DNA of 64,000 bases from Methanomicrobia archaeon (GTDB taxonomy: Archaea; Halobacteriota; Bog-38; Methanoflorentales; Methanoflorentaceae): positions 73,630-137,629 of the forward strand of contig JACWML010000002.1 in the NCBI GenBank assembly GCA_015661395.1, written 5' to 3'. A model generated the notes under the pieces. The model searched no databases. It was given only the letters and a program-made list of their open reading frames with translations, and was not told where the DNA came from. A program made the position numbers and the translations under genes. How positions within the stretch are numbered: the stretch's first letter is position 1; each line of letters starts with the position of its first letter. Of the stretch, positions 46,224-56,188 are shown in pieces.

Positions 46224-47378
46224 ATGAAGGTTTGGTTCATCGGAATCAAAGGCGCTGTCGCCACGACGACCCTTGTAGGGGTTCTCGCTATAAAGCGCGG
46301 CTTAAGTGCATCAAACGGCATATTGTCCGAGGAGAGACGTTTTTCCAGGCTGAATCTTGAGCGACTCGAGGACTTTCAATTTGGCGGTCACGATATTAGG
46401 AGCGTCGCATTGTACGACGCCGCTTATCAAAACGTCAGCGACAATAACACGTTTGACACTATGCAGCTTGCGGAGTTGAAAGAAGAGATAGACTCCATTC
46501 CGGTGAAGTGCGGCATTATCAATAACTGTGGGGACGCAATATCCTCCCTTTGCGACAACACGGGCCTAACGCTAAGCGAAGCAGCAAATCAAGTATCACA
46601 AGAACTTCGCGAGTTCGCTGGAGACGAACGCTGTGTAGTGGTTAACTTGGCCTCAACTGAACCGCACTTTGCGCCTCAACCAGAATATGCGACACTCGAC
46701 AGTTTTGAGGCCGCAATCAAAGCGAATTCAAAAAAGATCCCTGCGAGCGCAATTTATGCGTATTGCGCCATCAAAAACGGGTTGCCATACGTCAACTTCA
46801 CGCCATCAATGGGCAACGATATTCCCGCCATAAAAGAGTTGGCTAACACCCTGGGCGTCCCGCACTGCGGAAAAGACGGGAAGACCGGGGAGACTCTCGT
46901 CAAAACTGCTCTCGTACCTATGTTCAAGTGCCGGCATCTGACAATTGATGGCTGGTACGGAAGCAACATACTTGGAAACCTAGACGGACAGATACTGAGG
47001 CATCCGGACAACAAGCAGTCAAAGCTCATCACAAAGACGAGTGTGGTGCCGAAGATGCTAGGTTACGAGCTGCATCTAGGAAGCCGCATTGACTATTTTC
47101 CCCCTCTTTCGGACCACAAGGTCGCTTGGGACTTCATCTCGTTTAAAGGGTTTTTGGGGCATCGCATGAACATGCAGTTCACGTGGCAAGGGTGCGACAG
47201 CATACTGGCGGCGCCCCTTGTGATCGACCTCATCCGCTTCATGGAACTCGCACAACGGAAAGGTGCACGCGGATTGGTCGATGAGCTCGCGTTCTACTTT
47301 AAGGACCCTCTTGATACCGACGTCCTTGACCTGTGCTCGCAATACACCATGCTCAACGAATGGGTCGAACAATTTTAA
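46224..47378 (+). CDS. ino1: Myo-inositol-1-phosphate synthase
   Basis: A 384-residue MIPS of the archaeal type. NAD-binding N-terminus MKVWFIGIKGAVATTTLVG, then VNLASTEPHFAP, YVNFTPSMGNDIPAIKELA, and the active-site block GKDGKTGETLVKTALVPMF with GWYGSNILGNLDG. It makes inositol 1-phosphate from glucose 6-phosphate for inositol phospholipids or compatible solutes. A TATA-like TTTTTTATA lies about 25-30 bases before ATG 46224, so the mRNA is probably leaderless; TTG 46203 is upstream of the predicted start. Confidence 0.93.
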   Translation: MKVWFIGIKGAVATTTLVGVLAIKRGLSASNGILSEERRFSRLNLERLEDFQFGGHDIRSVALYDAAYQNVSDNNTFDTMQLAELKEEIDSIPVKCGIINNCGDAISSLCDNTGLTLSEAANQVSQELREFAGDERCVVVNLASTEPHFAPQPEYATLDSFEAAIKANSKKIPASAIYAYCAIKNGLPYVNFTPSMGNDIPAIKELANTLGVPHCGKDGKTGETLVKTALVPMFKCRHLTIDGWYGSNILGNLDGQILRHPDNKQSKLITKTSVVPKMLGYELHLGSRIDYFPPLSDHKVAWDFISFKGFLGHRMNMQFTWQGCDSILAAPLVIDLIRFMELAQRKGARGLVDELAFYFKDPLDTDVLDLCSQYTMLNEWVEQF

Positions 47379-47527
47379 GCGCTTCGATCACCCGTCAGCC
47401 GAATTTTTCCGCCCCCTTAACCAAGCCGCATTGTCACAAGCCTTTTCTGCGACAAGAGGAGGAATTGTCCGACCAAATGCTTGCAACTGTTTATTAACTT
47501 TGAAGTAAACCTCCTGTTGGGATTAGC

Positions 47528-47995
47528 ATGCCACCCGAAAATATCGACAATCAGCCTTCAGACCAGGACGACGAACGATTTGATTCCTTCGTCGATGAAA
47601 AAGACGACGTCAAACGCGTCAAGCCGAAAGATCAAGGAGTTGTGGAAGCGGACGATCAAAAGGAGAACAGAGAAATCTATGACGGCTCCCTGGAGCTCAA
47701 GATCGATGAGGCTGCTACTGAAGAACACGACGGCGAAGTCGTCGAAGAGGTGGGTCACGACCCGTGGGGCAAAGAACCCGACTATGGTCATCAGTATAAT
47801 GAAGAGGTCGTGGACAAAGAGGTCGCTGCGGGCGAGGGAGTCTATACGCCTGAAGGACGCGAGGAACTCGTCGAAGATGACGAGATCACCAGCGAAGAGG
47901 CTTTCTATATGGAGGGCCGCGATAAGGTCTTGAAGCGAAAGGCGAAGGATTTCACCGACAACCCCGAAATCCAACAGCAGTGGGAGGAGGATTAG
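47528..47995 (+). CDS. Acidic hypothetical protein (155 aa)
   Basis: Unrecognised protein with a very high share of Asp, Glu and Lys and almost no hydrophobic stretch, so it is probably disordered. The C-terminal part (TPEGREELVEDDEITSEEAFYMEGRDKVLKRKAKDFT) could form one helix. ATG 47528 has no obvious Shine-Dalgarno sequence. Together with the 77-residue charged protein it flanks ino1. The reverse strand over the same stretch is open too, an effect of the composition. Confidence 0.55.
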   Translation: MPPENIDNQPSDQDDERFDSFVDEKDDVKRVKPKDQGVVEADDQKENREIYDGSLELKIDEAATEEHDGEVVEEVGHDPWGKEPDYGHQYNEEVVDKEVAAGEGVYTPEGREELVEDDEITSEEAFYMEGRDKVLKRKAKDFTDNPEIQQQWEED

Positions 47996-48113
47996 TACTG
48001 GCAGCTAGCTCAGCCATTGAAATGTCAGCCGCCACCGCTCTGGTGAGCCCTTTTAACCTCTTACCGAGAAGCGGGGGGTTCCGGAACTCGGCGTGAATCG
48101 ACATACGATCGGC

Positions 48114-49433
48114 CTAAGAGCTATTCCCGTTTCCGTTCAGCTCATTGTCTAAGAATTTTTCATACCCAGCGAGATCCAAAAGTCCGTGGCCGCTGAGGTT
48201 GAACACGATTACTTTAGCCTCGCCGGTCTGTTTGCATTTGATGGCTTCGTCTATTGCTGCCTTGATAGCATGACTCGATTCAGGAGCTGGACAAATGCCT
48301 TCAGTCTGGGTGAAAAGTGCACCTGCCTCAAACGTTGCAAGCTGCTTATAGGACACGGCGTCGACGTAGCCGAGGTTCTTTAAGAGACTTAGGCTTTGTG
48401 CGTCGCCGTGATAACGAAGCCCGCCGGCGTGTATAGGCGATGGAACGAAATCATGTCCCAACGTATACATTTTGATCATCGGCGCGAAACCAGCCACGTC
48501 ACCGAGGTCGTACTTGTACTCGCCCTTTGTAAGCGTCGGGCAACTCGTCGGCTCCACGCCTATGAACTGCGTGCCATTTCCATTTCTGATGTGCTCACCA
48601 AGAAGCGGATATGCAAACCCGGAAAAGTTCGAACCCCCGCCAACGCACCCGATCATGATGTCCGGATTTTCTTCTGCCTTCTTGAGCTGAGCAACCGTCT
48701 CTTCTCCAATAATGGTCTGATGAAGCAGAACGTGTTCCAGTACCGACCCCAGCGAGTACTTGGTCTGTGCAGAGGCCAAACTCGTTTCGGCTGCCTCGCT
48801 TATAGCAAGCCCAAGAGAACCGGGATGATCAGGAGATTTGGCGAGTGCTTGTCGTCCGCTTTCCGTCAAATTCGAAGGGGAAGGGATGACCTCGGCCCCG
48901 TAGAGTCGCATGAGCGTTTTTCTTCCAGGCTTTTGATCGTAGCTTACCCTGACCATAAACACCTTGCACGACAGGTCAAACATTGAACACCCGAGCGCCA
49001 GAGCGGTGCCCCACTGCCCGGCACCGGTCTCCGTCACGAGGCCCTCGCTGCCATCAATCTTATTGTAGTACGCCTGGGCAATAGCCGTGTTGGGCTTGTG
49101 AGATCCTGCAAACGAAACGTCTTCCCTCTTGTAATAGATTCGGGCAGGCGTTTTTAGGTAGTCCTCAAGCCTCTTCGCCCGGTAAAGCGGCGTGGGCCGT
49201 CCGACTCTCAAATACGCTTCAAAAACCTCGTCGGGGATATCGATGTACCGGCTGGTCGACACTTCCTGTTTGACTAACGAGCTCGAAAACAGCGCAAGCA
49301 TATCGTCGAGTGTCGCGGGCTCTTGCGTACGCGGGTTTAACGGAGGGGGCAGCTTTGCCGGCAGATCAGACTGAATATTGTACCAGCTTCTAGGCATCTC
49401 GTCTTCGTCTAACAGAATCTTTAACTCGCTCAT
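48114..49433 (-). CDS. trpB2: Tryptophan synthase beta-like protein (TrpB2 type)
   Basis: A 439-residue fold-type II PLP enzyme. The PLP lysine is in [15 protein letters not shown], the GxGQWG loop in [14 protein letters not shown], the phosphate loop in [12 protein letters not shown]. TrpB2 forms lack the contacts to TrpA and are found in many archaea as stand-alone indole-serine condensing enzymes. ATG 49433 is used, GTG 49442 is in frame just upstream. An AT-rich promoter region (49440-49500) with several TATA-like motifs lies between it and the divergent phosphoribosyltransferase gene. Confidence 0.93.
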   Translation of the reverse strand: MSELKILLDEDEMPRSWYNIQSDLPAKLPPPLNPRTQEPATLDDMLALFSSSLVKQEVSTSRYIDIPDEVFEAYLRVGRPTPLYRAKRLEDYLKTPARIYYKREDVSFAGSHKPNTAIAQAYYNKIDGSEGLVTETGAGQWGTALALGCSMFDLSCKVFMVRVSYDQKPGRKTLMRLYGAEVIPSPSNLTESGRQALAKSPDHPGSLGLAISEAAETSLASAQTKYSLGSVLEHVLLHQTIIGEETVAQLKKAEENPDIMIGCVGGGSNFSGFAYPLLGEHIRNGNGTQFIGVEPTSCPTLTKGEYKYDLGDVAGFAPMIKMYTLGHDFVPSPIHAGGLRYHGDAQSLSLLKNLGYVDAVSYKQLATFEAGALFTQTEGICPAPESSHAIKAAIDEAIKCKQTGEAKVIVFNLSGHGLLDLAGYEKFLDNELNGNGNSS

Positions 49434-49601
49434 GTTTATCACAATGTAATTTATTATACTTTAAAGATATTATTTATACTCTAATGTATATTCATATCAT
49501 ATATACTTTGCGCGGTACCCCTGAGCTTAAGGCGCATACCGCGTTACGAGCAGCGCAGCTTCCATATTCCAGTATATAACTATAAAAACGTACAATGCGC
49601 A

Positions 49602-50261
49602 GTGACCAGCGTGTTTAAGGACCGCATACAAGCAGGACATGTACTGGCTGACTTGTTGGCACGATACGAAGGTCAAAGCGCAGTGGTCTTAGCGATTCCG
49701 CGCGGCGGCGTTCAAGTCGCATTTCCTGTCGCTGTGCGTCTGCGCGCTCTACTTGATTTAGTCATACCGCGCAAACTCCCGGTTCCATCTAATGCCGAAG
49801 CGGGGTTTGGGGCGATCACCGCTGATGGATCTAGAGCTCTAAACGACGACCTTATCACCTATCTAGGATTGACAGACTCAGAAGTCGATGAGATTGCGAC
49901 ACAGGTGCTGGCGGAGGTAAAGCGGCGCGAAACCAGATATCGAGGCGGGAGGCCTTTCCCCGAGTTGACGGATCATGTAGCGATAGTCGTCGACGATGGA
50001 CTAGCTACCGGATATACGGCACTTGCAGCGATAAATTACGTGAAAAAAAGAAAACCCAAACAGGTGATTTTGGCGGTGCCGGTTGCTTCGAAAGGCGCTG
50101 AAATGCTCGTCAGATCTCAGGTCGACGAGTACATTTGTCCGTTAACGAGCGATAGGCCGTGGTTTGCCGTGGCAAGCTTTTATGAACGATTCTACGATTT
50201 GACTGACGAAGAGGTGCTAACGTGCATCAAAAAGTACGAACTTGTCGCCGAAGGGTGGTGA
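49602..50261 (+). CDS. Phosphoribosyltransferase (type I PRTase family)
   Basis: A 219-residue PRTase. The PRPP loop is VAIVVDDGLATGYTALAAI near residues 126-144; the N-terminus VVLAIPRGGVQVAFPVA and the following DLVIPRKLPVPSNAEAGFGAI match the group often annotated as predicted phosphoribosyltransferase with unknown base. Catalysis would move a phosphoribosyl group, but the acceptor is not predictable. GTG 49602 is about 30 bases after the TATA-like AGTATATAACTAT. Confidence 0.8.
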   Translation: MTSVFKDRIQAGHVLADLLARYEGQSAVVLAIPRGGVQVAFPVAVRLRALLDLVIPRKLPVPSNAEAGFGAITADGSRALNDDLITYLGLTDSEVDEIATQVLAEVKRRETRYRGGRPFPELTDHVAIVVDDGLATGYTALAAINYVKKRKPKQVILAVPVASKGAEMLVRSQVDEYICPLTSDRPWFAVASFYERFYDLTDEEVLTCIKKYELVAEGW

Positions 50262-50267
50262 GGGCTC

Positions 50268-52937
50268 CTACTTGTGCTTGATGATGATTGTCGCCTCGCG
50301 CAGTTCGATCACGTCGGCCGCGACACCTTCTATGGCGCGCTCCTTTTTGATAACGAAATCTTCCGGCTCGAGTTGGATCCCACCAATTGTCACTGATCCC
50401 TTCTCGATTTGATCTGCGATCTCCTGAGCGGGTGTTTCGCTTATGAGCTGCACGATGTATTTCGCTTCCGACTTAAAACGTGGGCCCAGTGAGCCGAGAT
50501 TGGGCCTGATTTCAGTGACCATTTCGTGGATATCTGGTTCTCCTCGTTTGTAGGTTATGCCGGCGTTGAGCGCATTGTCGATATCTGGTGCCCCATCCGT
50601 AATATCACAGTCCGTGTAGACGTAAACGCCCTCAATTCGGGCGTTCAGTGCGATGCGCTGTTCAGATTTCCACCGCCTGACGCTGCTAATTATTTCTTTG
50701 ATCAGCTCGCCGGTGTGCCGCGCCTCTTTTACCGCTGCGGCGGATGCCGCAATAACGACGCTCGCCGAAGCGCCGCTGAAAGTGACTTCCGGTTCCGCTC
50801 CGATACGTTCCTGCAATTTTATGTTAAACTCGGGCCACGCCTGCAAGTGAACGCTTTGCTCGCCCGGGTTGATGTGCGAAAACAACTCTTCTGCAAAGAA
50901 GGGGCAAAAGGGCGCCAGCAGCTTCGCTATAGTATCAAGGGCGAGATGCAAAGCGGCAACGCTGTAACGGTCTCGTTCATATAGTCTACCTTTGGCGGCC
51001 TCTACGTAATGGTCCGCCAACGTGTTCCACACGAACGATCGGATATCCTTAAGAGCCTCGTCAAAGCTAAAATGATCCATGCTCGAGGTGACTGATCTTA
51101 CCAGACTGGCAAGCTCATAGATTAGCCAGATTTCAGTCGAATTCTTGGGCCCATAAACGACTGGCTCCACGCCTTGGCTTAGGTGTATCATCGCGAACCT
51201 GAAGACGTTCCACAGCTTCGTCAAAAACCGTGAAGAAGCCGTGAGATCTTTTGTGTTGTACGGAACGTCGGATCCGACTGAGCCGCCGATTGCCGCCCAT
51301 TGTCGAACAGCGTCGGTTCCATACTGCTCTATTACGCTCTCCGGAGCGATGATATTGCCGAGCGACTTGCTCATTTTTTGGCCGTCTTCACCGAGTACCA
51401 TTCCGTTGACGACGACGCACTCCCAGGGTTTACTCCCCACCAGGGCGTCAGATCGCAGTATGGAATAAAACGCCCAGGTCCTAATGATATCGTGACCCTG
51501 GGGGCGTAATTGAGTGGGAAAATGCTCTTTATACGCGGCGTCGGGCCAGCCGGCGACGTTTAAAGCCGAGATCGACGAGTCCATCCACGTGTCGAGGACG
51601 TCATATTCAGGCGTAAAGCTTGAAGAGCCACAAGCACACTCGTTTCTTGGTGCTTCTTCAGTGGGGTCCAACGGTAGCCAGCGTTCGTCAGCAACCAGAA
51701 CGCGTCCGCACTGGTCACAGTACCATGCCGGGATAGGCGTGGCGAAAACGCGCTGACGCGAGATGCACCAGTCCCATTCGACGCTTTCTGTCCAATTCTT
51801 CAGCCGGTAAAATGCGTACGGCGGAACCCACTGAATTTCAGCTGCGCGCTGGAGAACGACGTCCTTATCGATCTTGACAAACCACTGGTTCTCTGAAAGA
51901 ATCTCGATTGGAGTTTCGCATCTGTCGTGAATCCCGACGTTCTGCTCGATTCGTTCCTGTTTCGTCACGAGCTTGTTTTCTAGCAGATCTCCAATGATGC
52001 GCTCTTTCGCTTCACTGATGCTTGCGCCGTTGTACTTAGCGTCGGTGACGCGGCCATCCTTGCCAATGACTTTTTTCAGCGGTAGGTTGTGCTTCTTCCA
52101 CCATCGTACGTCCTGCTTGTCACCAAACGTACAGATCATTACGGCTCCCGTGCCAAAAGCAGGATCGACCGCTTCGTCCCCTATAACCGGTACCTCTTCG
52201 CCATAGAGCGGCGTTCGAATACTCTTGCCGATCAGACGCTCGTGCCGTTCATCGTGCGGGTTTACTGCGATAGCGACGCAGGCACCCAAGAGCTCGGGAC
52301 GCGTAGTTGCGATCTGTACCGATTCTGTGTCGCACCCTTTGAAAACGATATAATAGAGAACCGTTGACCTCGAATCATAATTTACTTCGGCAAACGCGAT
52401 GGCCGTCTCACATCGAGGACACCAGTTCACAGGGTGGTCGCTTTTGTAAATGCGGTCGTCGCGGTACATTCGCACGAACGATTTCTGCGTCTTCTCAAAG
52501 TATGTCGGGTCCATAGTAACGAACTCTTGCGACCAGTCTATTGAAAACGCGAGCCGCTGCATCGTCCCTTTCATCAAAGCAATGTTCTCTCGCGTCAAGC
52601 TTTCACAAAGTCCTCTAAACTCGTGGCGGGGGATCTGGTTTTTTGTTACGTTGTAGGTAGTCTCGACCTTCACCTCCGTCGGCAGTCCGTGACAGTCCCA
52701 TCCCTGGGGAAACATCACGTCGAAGCCCTTCATGCGCTTGTATCGTGCGATAAAATCGATATAGCACCAGTTGAGGGCGTTTCCTAGATGAAAATTACCA
52801 GTAGGATACGGCGGAGGCGTGTCGATTATGAAACGGTATGCGCGCGGTTCTCCGCGAAACCGATACATGTCCGCGTTCCATGCTGTAAGCCATTTCGACT
52901 CGATATACTCGTGCTCGTAGTTCTTCGGTATGGCCAT
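50268..52937 (-). CDS. valS: Valyl-tRNA synthetase
   Basis: An 889-residue class Ia synthetase. The HIGH motif is PPYPTGNFHLGNALNW and the KMSKS motif is EDGQKMSKSLGNIIAPE. The CP1 editing domain is present (ATTRPELLGACVAIAVNP and the later VDPAFGTGAVMICTFGD), and zinc-finger CP2 cysteines appear at WCPRCETAIAF, CDQCGRVL and NECACGSS. It charges tRNA-Val and edits Thr-tRNA-Val. It overlaps nothing; the FAH gene lies just upstream on the same strand. Confidence 0.97.
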   Translation of the reverse strand: MAIPKNYEHEYIESKWLTAWNADMYRFRGEPRAYRFIIDTPPPYPTGNFHLGNALNWCYIDFIARYKRMKGFDVMFPQGWDCHGLPTEVKVETTYNVTKNQIPRHEFRGLCESLTRENIALMKGTMQRLAFSIDWSQEFVTMDPTYFEKTQKSFVRMYRDDRIYKSDHPVNWCPRCETAIAFAEVNYDSRSTVLYYIVFKGCDTESVQIATTRPELLGACVAIAVNPHDERHERLIGKSIRTPLYGEEVPVIGDEAVDPAFGTGAVMICTFGDKQDVRWWKKHNLPLKKVIGKDGRVTDAKYNGASISEAKERIIGDLLENKLVTKQERIEQNVGIHDRCETPIEILSENQWFVKIDKDVVLQRAAEIQWVPPYAFYRLKNWTESVEWDWCISRQRVFATPIPAWYCDQCGRVLVADERWLPLDPTEEAPRNECACGSSSFTPEYDVLDTWMDSSISALNVAGWPDAAYKEHFPTQLRPQGHDIIRTWAFYSILRSDALVGSKPWECVVVNGMVLGEDGQKMSKSLGNIIAPESVIEQYGTDAVRQWAAIGGSVGSDVPYNTKDLTASSRFLTKLWNVFRFAMIHLSQGVEPVVYGPKNSTEIWLIYELASLVRSVTSSMDHFSFDEALKDIRSFVWNTLADHYVEAAKGRLYERDRYSVAALHLALDTIAKLLAPFCPFFAEELFSHINPGEQSVHLQAWPEFNIKLQERIGAEPEVTFSGASASVVIAASAAAVKEARHTGELIKEIISSVRRWKSEQRIALNARIEGVYVYTDCDITDGAPDIDNALNAGITYKRGEPDIHEMVTEIRPNLGSLGPRFKSEAKYIVQLISETPAQEIADQIEKGSVTIGGIQLEPEDFVIKKERAIEGVAADVIELREATIIIKHK

Positions 52938-52943
52938 ACTCTC

Positions 52944-53705
52944 TCACACGTGTGGCTTCAGGCGGTTCATAGCTGATAACTTCTCGCCTTGCTCACTAAT
53001 AACGTTGTTTGAAAGGGTTCCTATGCCGCTAATATCCACATCGACGGTATCGCCTGGTCTGAGTTGTCCCACGCCTGAGGGCGTGCCAGTAGCGATCACA
53101 TCCCCCCCTTCGAGGGTCATGATGCGTGATATAAATCTGACTAGATAGTCTACGTCAAAAACGAGGTCTCTTGTGTTTGAGCTCTGCCGCTGGCGGCCGT
53201 TGACACGCGTCACGATGTGAGCATTTCGAGAATCTAGTTCGGTTGCGATAAACGGTCCGAGGGGCGCAAATGTGTCAAAGCTTTTCGAGCGCGTCCACTG
53301 ACCGTCCTGAATCTGAAGGTCTCTAGCGGTCACGTCATTAAGGCACGTATAGCCAAGTACGACGCGCTTCGAATCATCAACGTTTACGCATCTCTGGCCA
53401 ATAACGACAGCCAGCTCTCCCTCGAAGTCCACCCGAGAACTAATGGAGGGATGCACGATGCTTTCTCCTGGGCCAATCACACTCGTGGAGGGTTTGAGAA
53501 ATATAGTAGGCCGTTCCGGGACTTGGGTTCCAAGTTCTCGCGCGTGGTCGGTGTAGTTCAAACCGACACCCACAATCTTGCTAGGGCAAGCGGGCGCGAG
53601 CACTTGTAATTCAGACAACTCGTAGGTTCTCCCGTTGCCATGTACGCGCGTTCCTTCCACCGTCCCCAAAAACATCTCATTGTGGAGCTTGAATCGACCG
53701 ATCAC
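52944..53705 (-). CDS. Fumarylacetoacetate hydrolase family protein
   Basis: A 253-residue FAH-fold protein. Key motifs are ILAPACPSKIVGVGLNYTDHA-like near residue 40, the metal-ligand stretch RVDFEGELAVVIGQRC, GYTCLNDVTARDLQ and VIATGTPSGVGQL. Metal-dependent hydrolase, decarboxylase or isomerase acting on 2-oxo acid-like substrates; which one is unknown in archaea. GTG 53705 overlaps the pyrK stop as GTGA and gives a normal N-terminus, although the frame is open for 49 more codons upstream. Confidence 0.88.
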   Translation of the reverse strand: MIGRFKLHNEMFLGTVEGTRVHGNGRTYELSELQVLAPACPSKIVGVGLNYTDHARELGTQVPERPTIFLKPSTSVIGPGESIVHPSISSRVDFEGELAVVIGQRCVNVDDSKRVVLGYTCLNDVTARDLQIQDGQWTRSKSFDTFAPLGPFIATELDSRNAHIVTRVNGRQRQSSNTRDLVFDVDYLVRFISRIMTLEGGDVIATGTPSGVGQLRPGDTVDVDISGIGTLSNNVISEQGEKLSAMNRLKPHV

Positions 53706-54451
53706 AAATTCACCTTTCTGCCCGTCGCATCGCGCATATATACCCCAAAATCGCCCTCTTGTAGCTGCGCTCCTGCAAAAACGGGACCGTCCGAGCAGAC
53801 GCGCAGGCCTGATGGATCGATGCAGCAAGAACCACACAACCCGACGCCGCACTTGATGTATCGGTCCAAGCTGAACTGACTCGGCACCCCGGCAACCGTT
53901 GCGTGGTCTAACACTTTGCGCATCATCTTTTCAGGGCCGCACGACACTATTTCGTTGTAGCCTCGAATCCTATCAAGCAAATCGATGGTCGGGCCTTTGT
54001 GGCCAGCAGAGCCATCATCGGTGGTTATCCAGAGCGATCCAGCACTCTTGAATCGCTCAGTGAATAGCAGCTCGTCCTCTGTTTTGGCGCCGAGAATAGT
54101 TATGACATTGTTTTTTAGCGCCTCAGCAAGTGGCGCCAGTGGGGCAGCGCCCACCCCTCCGGCCACAAGCAGCACAGGCGGCTTGATCACGCGGAACCCA
54201 TTTCCGAAAGGGCCTCTGATACCGAGTGTGCCACCGACGCCCAGAGCGCACATCGCCGCCGTGGCATCACCAACTTGTTTAACGGTGATGCCATTTGCGT
54301 ACGACAGACTCATCGGTATCTCGTCGACGCCTCTAATCCACACCATGACGTACTGCCCAGGAATGAAACGAAAAGAGTGATCGAAAAAGAAGGTCTTAAC
54401 GTCTCTCGATTCAGTTTTGATGTCTGTAATTTCCACATTTCTGACATACAT
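53702..54451 (-). CDS. pyrK: Dihydroorotate dehydrogenase electron-transfer subunit-like protein
   Basis: A 249-residue ferredoxin-reductase-like protein. The FAD domain has FRFIPGQYVMVW and PMSLSY, the NAD domain VLLVAGGVGAAPLAPLAEAL and VSCGPEKMM, and the four 2Fe-2S cysteines are in KCGVGLCGSCCIDPSGLRVC. PyrK moves electrons from PyrD to NAD in pyrimidine synthesis. No pyrD lies beside it; instead an FAH-family gene overlaps its stop. It may therefore serve another partner. The start is ATG 54451. Confidence 0.87.
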   Translation of the reverse strand: MYVRNVEITDIKTESRDVKTFFFDHSFRFIPGQYVMVWIRGVDEIPMSLSYANGITVKQVGDATAAMCALGVGGTLGIRGPFGNGFRVIKPPVLLVAGGVGAAPLAPLAEALKNNVITILGAKTEDELLFTERFKSAGSLWITTDDGSAGHKGPTIDLLDRIRGYNEIVSCGPEKMMRKVLDHATVAGVPSQFSLDRYIKCGVGLCGSCCIDPSGLRVCSDGPVFAGAQLQEGDFGVYMRDATGRKVNL

Positions 54452-54767
54452 CGTCCTTAAAAAGGACGTAAGCCATATTTTAAGTTTCTGCCGACTCGTC
54501 CCGCCGCCGCTTTTCCGCTGCTCGGCGTCCTCAGCACGTTCGGGTCGCCCGCAAGTAACAATAACGCCCTATCAATCAACAGAGAGAGGAGGACAATATC
54601 CCAAAAAACGCGCGCACGCCCCTGCTTGGGGATGATGTAGCAAGAAGTCTCGTAGCGGGAAACGGTGGCCGTCCGCAAGCAAGATGCAGCGCTCATTCGA
54701 TTGAATAACGCGTAGCAATACAATTAAATCTCTAAAAGCCATCGATCATGCGAATAGGAGCTGCGAC
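54452..54767. other. Intergenic region upstream of a kinase gene
   Basis: About 316 bases between divergent pyrK and the PfkB-family gene. The right end carries an AT-rich promoter-like element (CAATTAAATC, about 54720-54730) and a ribosome binding site TAGGAGCTG at 54755-54763. I see no gene or structured repeat in the rest. Confidence 0.4.
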
Positions 54768-55673
54768 ATGGAGCACAAGGTTAAGGTCATCGGTTTCGGG
54801 GCGCTGAACTGCGACAGAATTTGCCGGGTGGATGATTTGGCACTCCCCGGGCGCGAGATCGGCGTGGTTTCGGCCACCAGGCAGCCAGGAGGCTCTGCAG
54901 CGAATACCATCGTCGGACTCGCCCGCTTAGGCGTCAGAACTGGATTTCTAGGAACGGTAGGCGATGACAGGGAAGGATCACAGTTGGTGGACGATTTGCG
55001 GCGTGAAGGCGTTGATGTGGACGGCATCACGATATCAGAGGGGGATACTGGCTCAGCGTTGATATTCATCGATTCGCGCGGAGAGAGAGCTATCTATGTC
55101 CTCCCAAGCGTAAACGATTCATTCTTCACCGAAAATCACGATTATGCCAAGCAGGCCGAAATACTGCACGTCAGCTCTTTTATGGGCATTGATCAATTCC
55201 AAATGCAAATCTCGTACGTTCGCCACCTACGCAGGTCGCGAACAAAGATATCGTTTAGCCCGGGTAGCATTTACGCGAAGCTCGGATTAGACCAATTGAA
55301 ACCACTAATTGAACGTACTTTCACGCTTTTTCTCAACAAAGAAGAAGCGCAACACTTAACCGGATCAGCACGCGTGGAAGATGCAGCGACTCTCTTGGAC
55401 TTGGGAGCAAACACCGTCGCCGTCACACTCGGCGACGCGGGTTCTTATGTGGCAACGCGAAGCGAGAGACTCTATATCGCTCCTTACGAATCGCAGATAA
55501 CCGACACCGTCGGGGCGGGAGACGCATTCGCAGCAGGGTTCCTGTACGGACAGCTGGCCGGCAAGGACCTGCACGAATCGGGTCTTTATGGCAACTTTAT
55601 GGCGTCAAAATCTGTCGCGCAGCTTGGCGGGAGAAGGGGCCTTCTGCGTGATCTTAGAGAGTTATCCGACTGA
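54768..55673 (+). CDS. PfkB-family sugar kinase
   Basis: A 301-residue ribokinase-like kinase. It has GFGALNCDRICRVDDLALPG at the start, the glycine pair RQPGGSAANTIVGLARLG, and the C-terminal signature ITDTVGAGDAFAAGFLYGQ with the catalytic Asp. Likely substrates are ribose, nucleosides or fructose-type sugars; archaeal members often phosphorylate nucleosides or ribose 1-phosphate. ATG 54768 follows TAGGAGCTG. It is not in an operon with other recognisable sugar genes. Confidence 0.9.
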   Translation: MEHKVKVIGFGALNCDRICRVDDLALPGREIGVVSATRQPGGSAANTIVGLARLGVRTGFLGTVGDDREGSQLVDDLRREGVDVDGITISEGDTGSALIFIDSRGERAIYVLPSVNDSFFTENHDYAKQAEILHVSSFMGIDQFQMQISYVRHLRRSRTKISFSPGSIYAKLGLDQLKPLIERTFTLFLNKEEAQHLTGSARVEDAATLLDLGANTVAVTLGDAGSYVATRSERLYIAPYESQITDTVGAGDAFAAGFLYGQLAGKDLHESGLYGNFMASKSVAQLGGRRGLLRDLRELSD

Positions 55674-55814
55674 CCACGTGCATGAAACACACGGTGCTGG
55701 GTCGCGCCGGTGATGCGATTGTGGCAGCGAGACGTGGTTGAAAGCTCGCTCGACAAGCGTGCAGAGCGCCTTTTTAACTTCGCATTCTTAAGGAGACCTA
55801 ATGCTAGTCCTTAA

Positions 55815-56084
55815 CTATTTTCCTACGGTTATTTCGATCGCCGAGACGTTTGTGTTACCGGTCTCGGTGCTAAGACTCTCAGTCGAGGTCTCTATTTTTT
55901 TCGTCGTGACGTCTGAGAGGAACCGGTTTATAGAAATCTGTTCCACATCAACTGCCCGCGAAATAGCTCTCCCCCGAGCTTTAATCAAGACCTCGTCGGC
56001 TCCGTTGTTAAACTGCGTTACCACGGCTAGCACGTAATTCATTACAGGTTTGTTGCCTACGTAGATTATGTTGTCGTCTGTCAT
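55815..56084 (-). CDS. albA: DNA/RNA-binding protein Alba
   Basis: An 89-residue Alba. The N-terminal strand [21 protein letters not shown], the motif [17 protein letters not shown], which inserts in the minor groove, and [18 protein letters not shown] are typical. It coats DNA and RNA and may be regulated by acetylation of the N-terminal lysine region, though here the usual K-K pair near residue 11 is N-K. GAGG of AGGGAGGCAC lies before ATG 56084. The frame opens upstream to 56123, which is not used. Confidence 0.93.
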   Translation of the reverse strand: MTDDNIIYVGNKPVMNYVLAVVTQFNNGADEVLIKARGRAISRAVDVEQISINRFLSDVTTKKIETSTESLSTETGNTNVSAIEITVGK

Positions 56085-56188
56085 ACTGTGCCTCCCTTGA
56101 GGATCTAACAGACACAAAAGCATTATGATAGATAAAACTTTCTAACCAAATTCGGTGCGCTTCAACCAAAAAATGCTCAGATTGGCCA

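Noticed and set aside
47558-47974. 138-codon minus-strand frame opposite the acidic protein
   Set aside because: A mirror of the Glu/Asp-rich codons; the plus-strand frame has the better start and composition.
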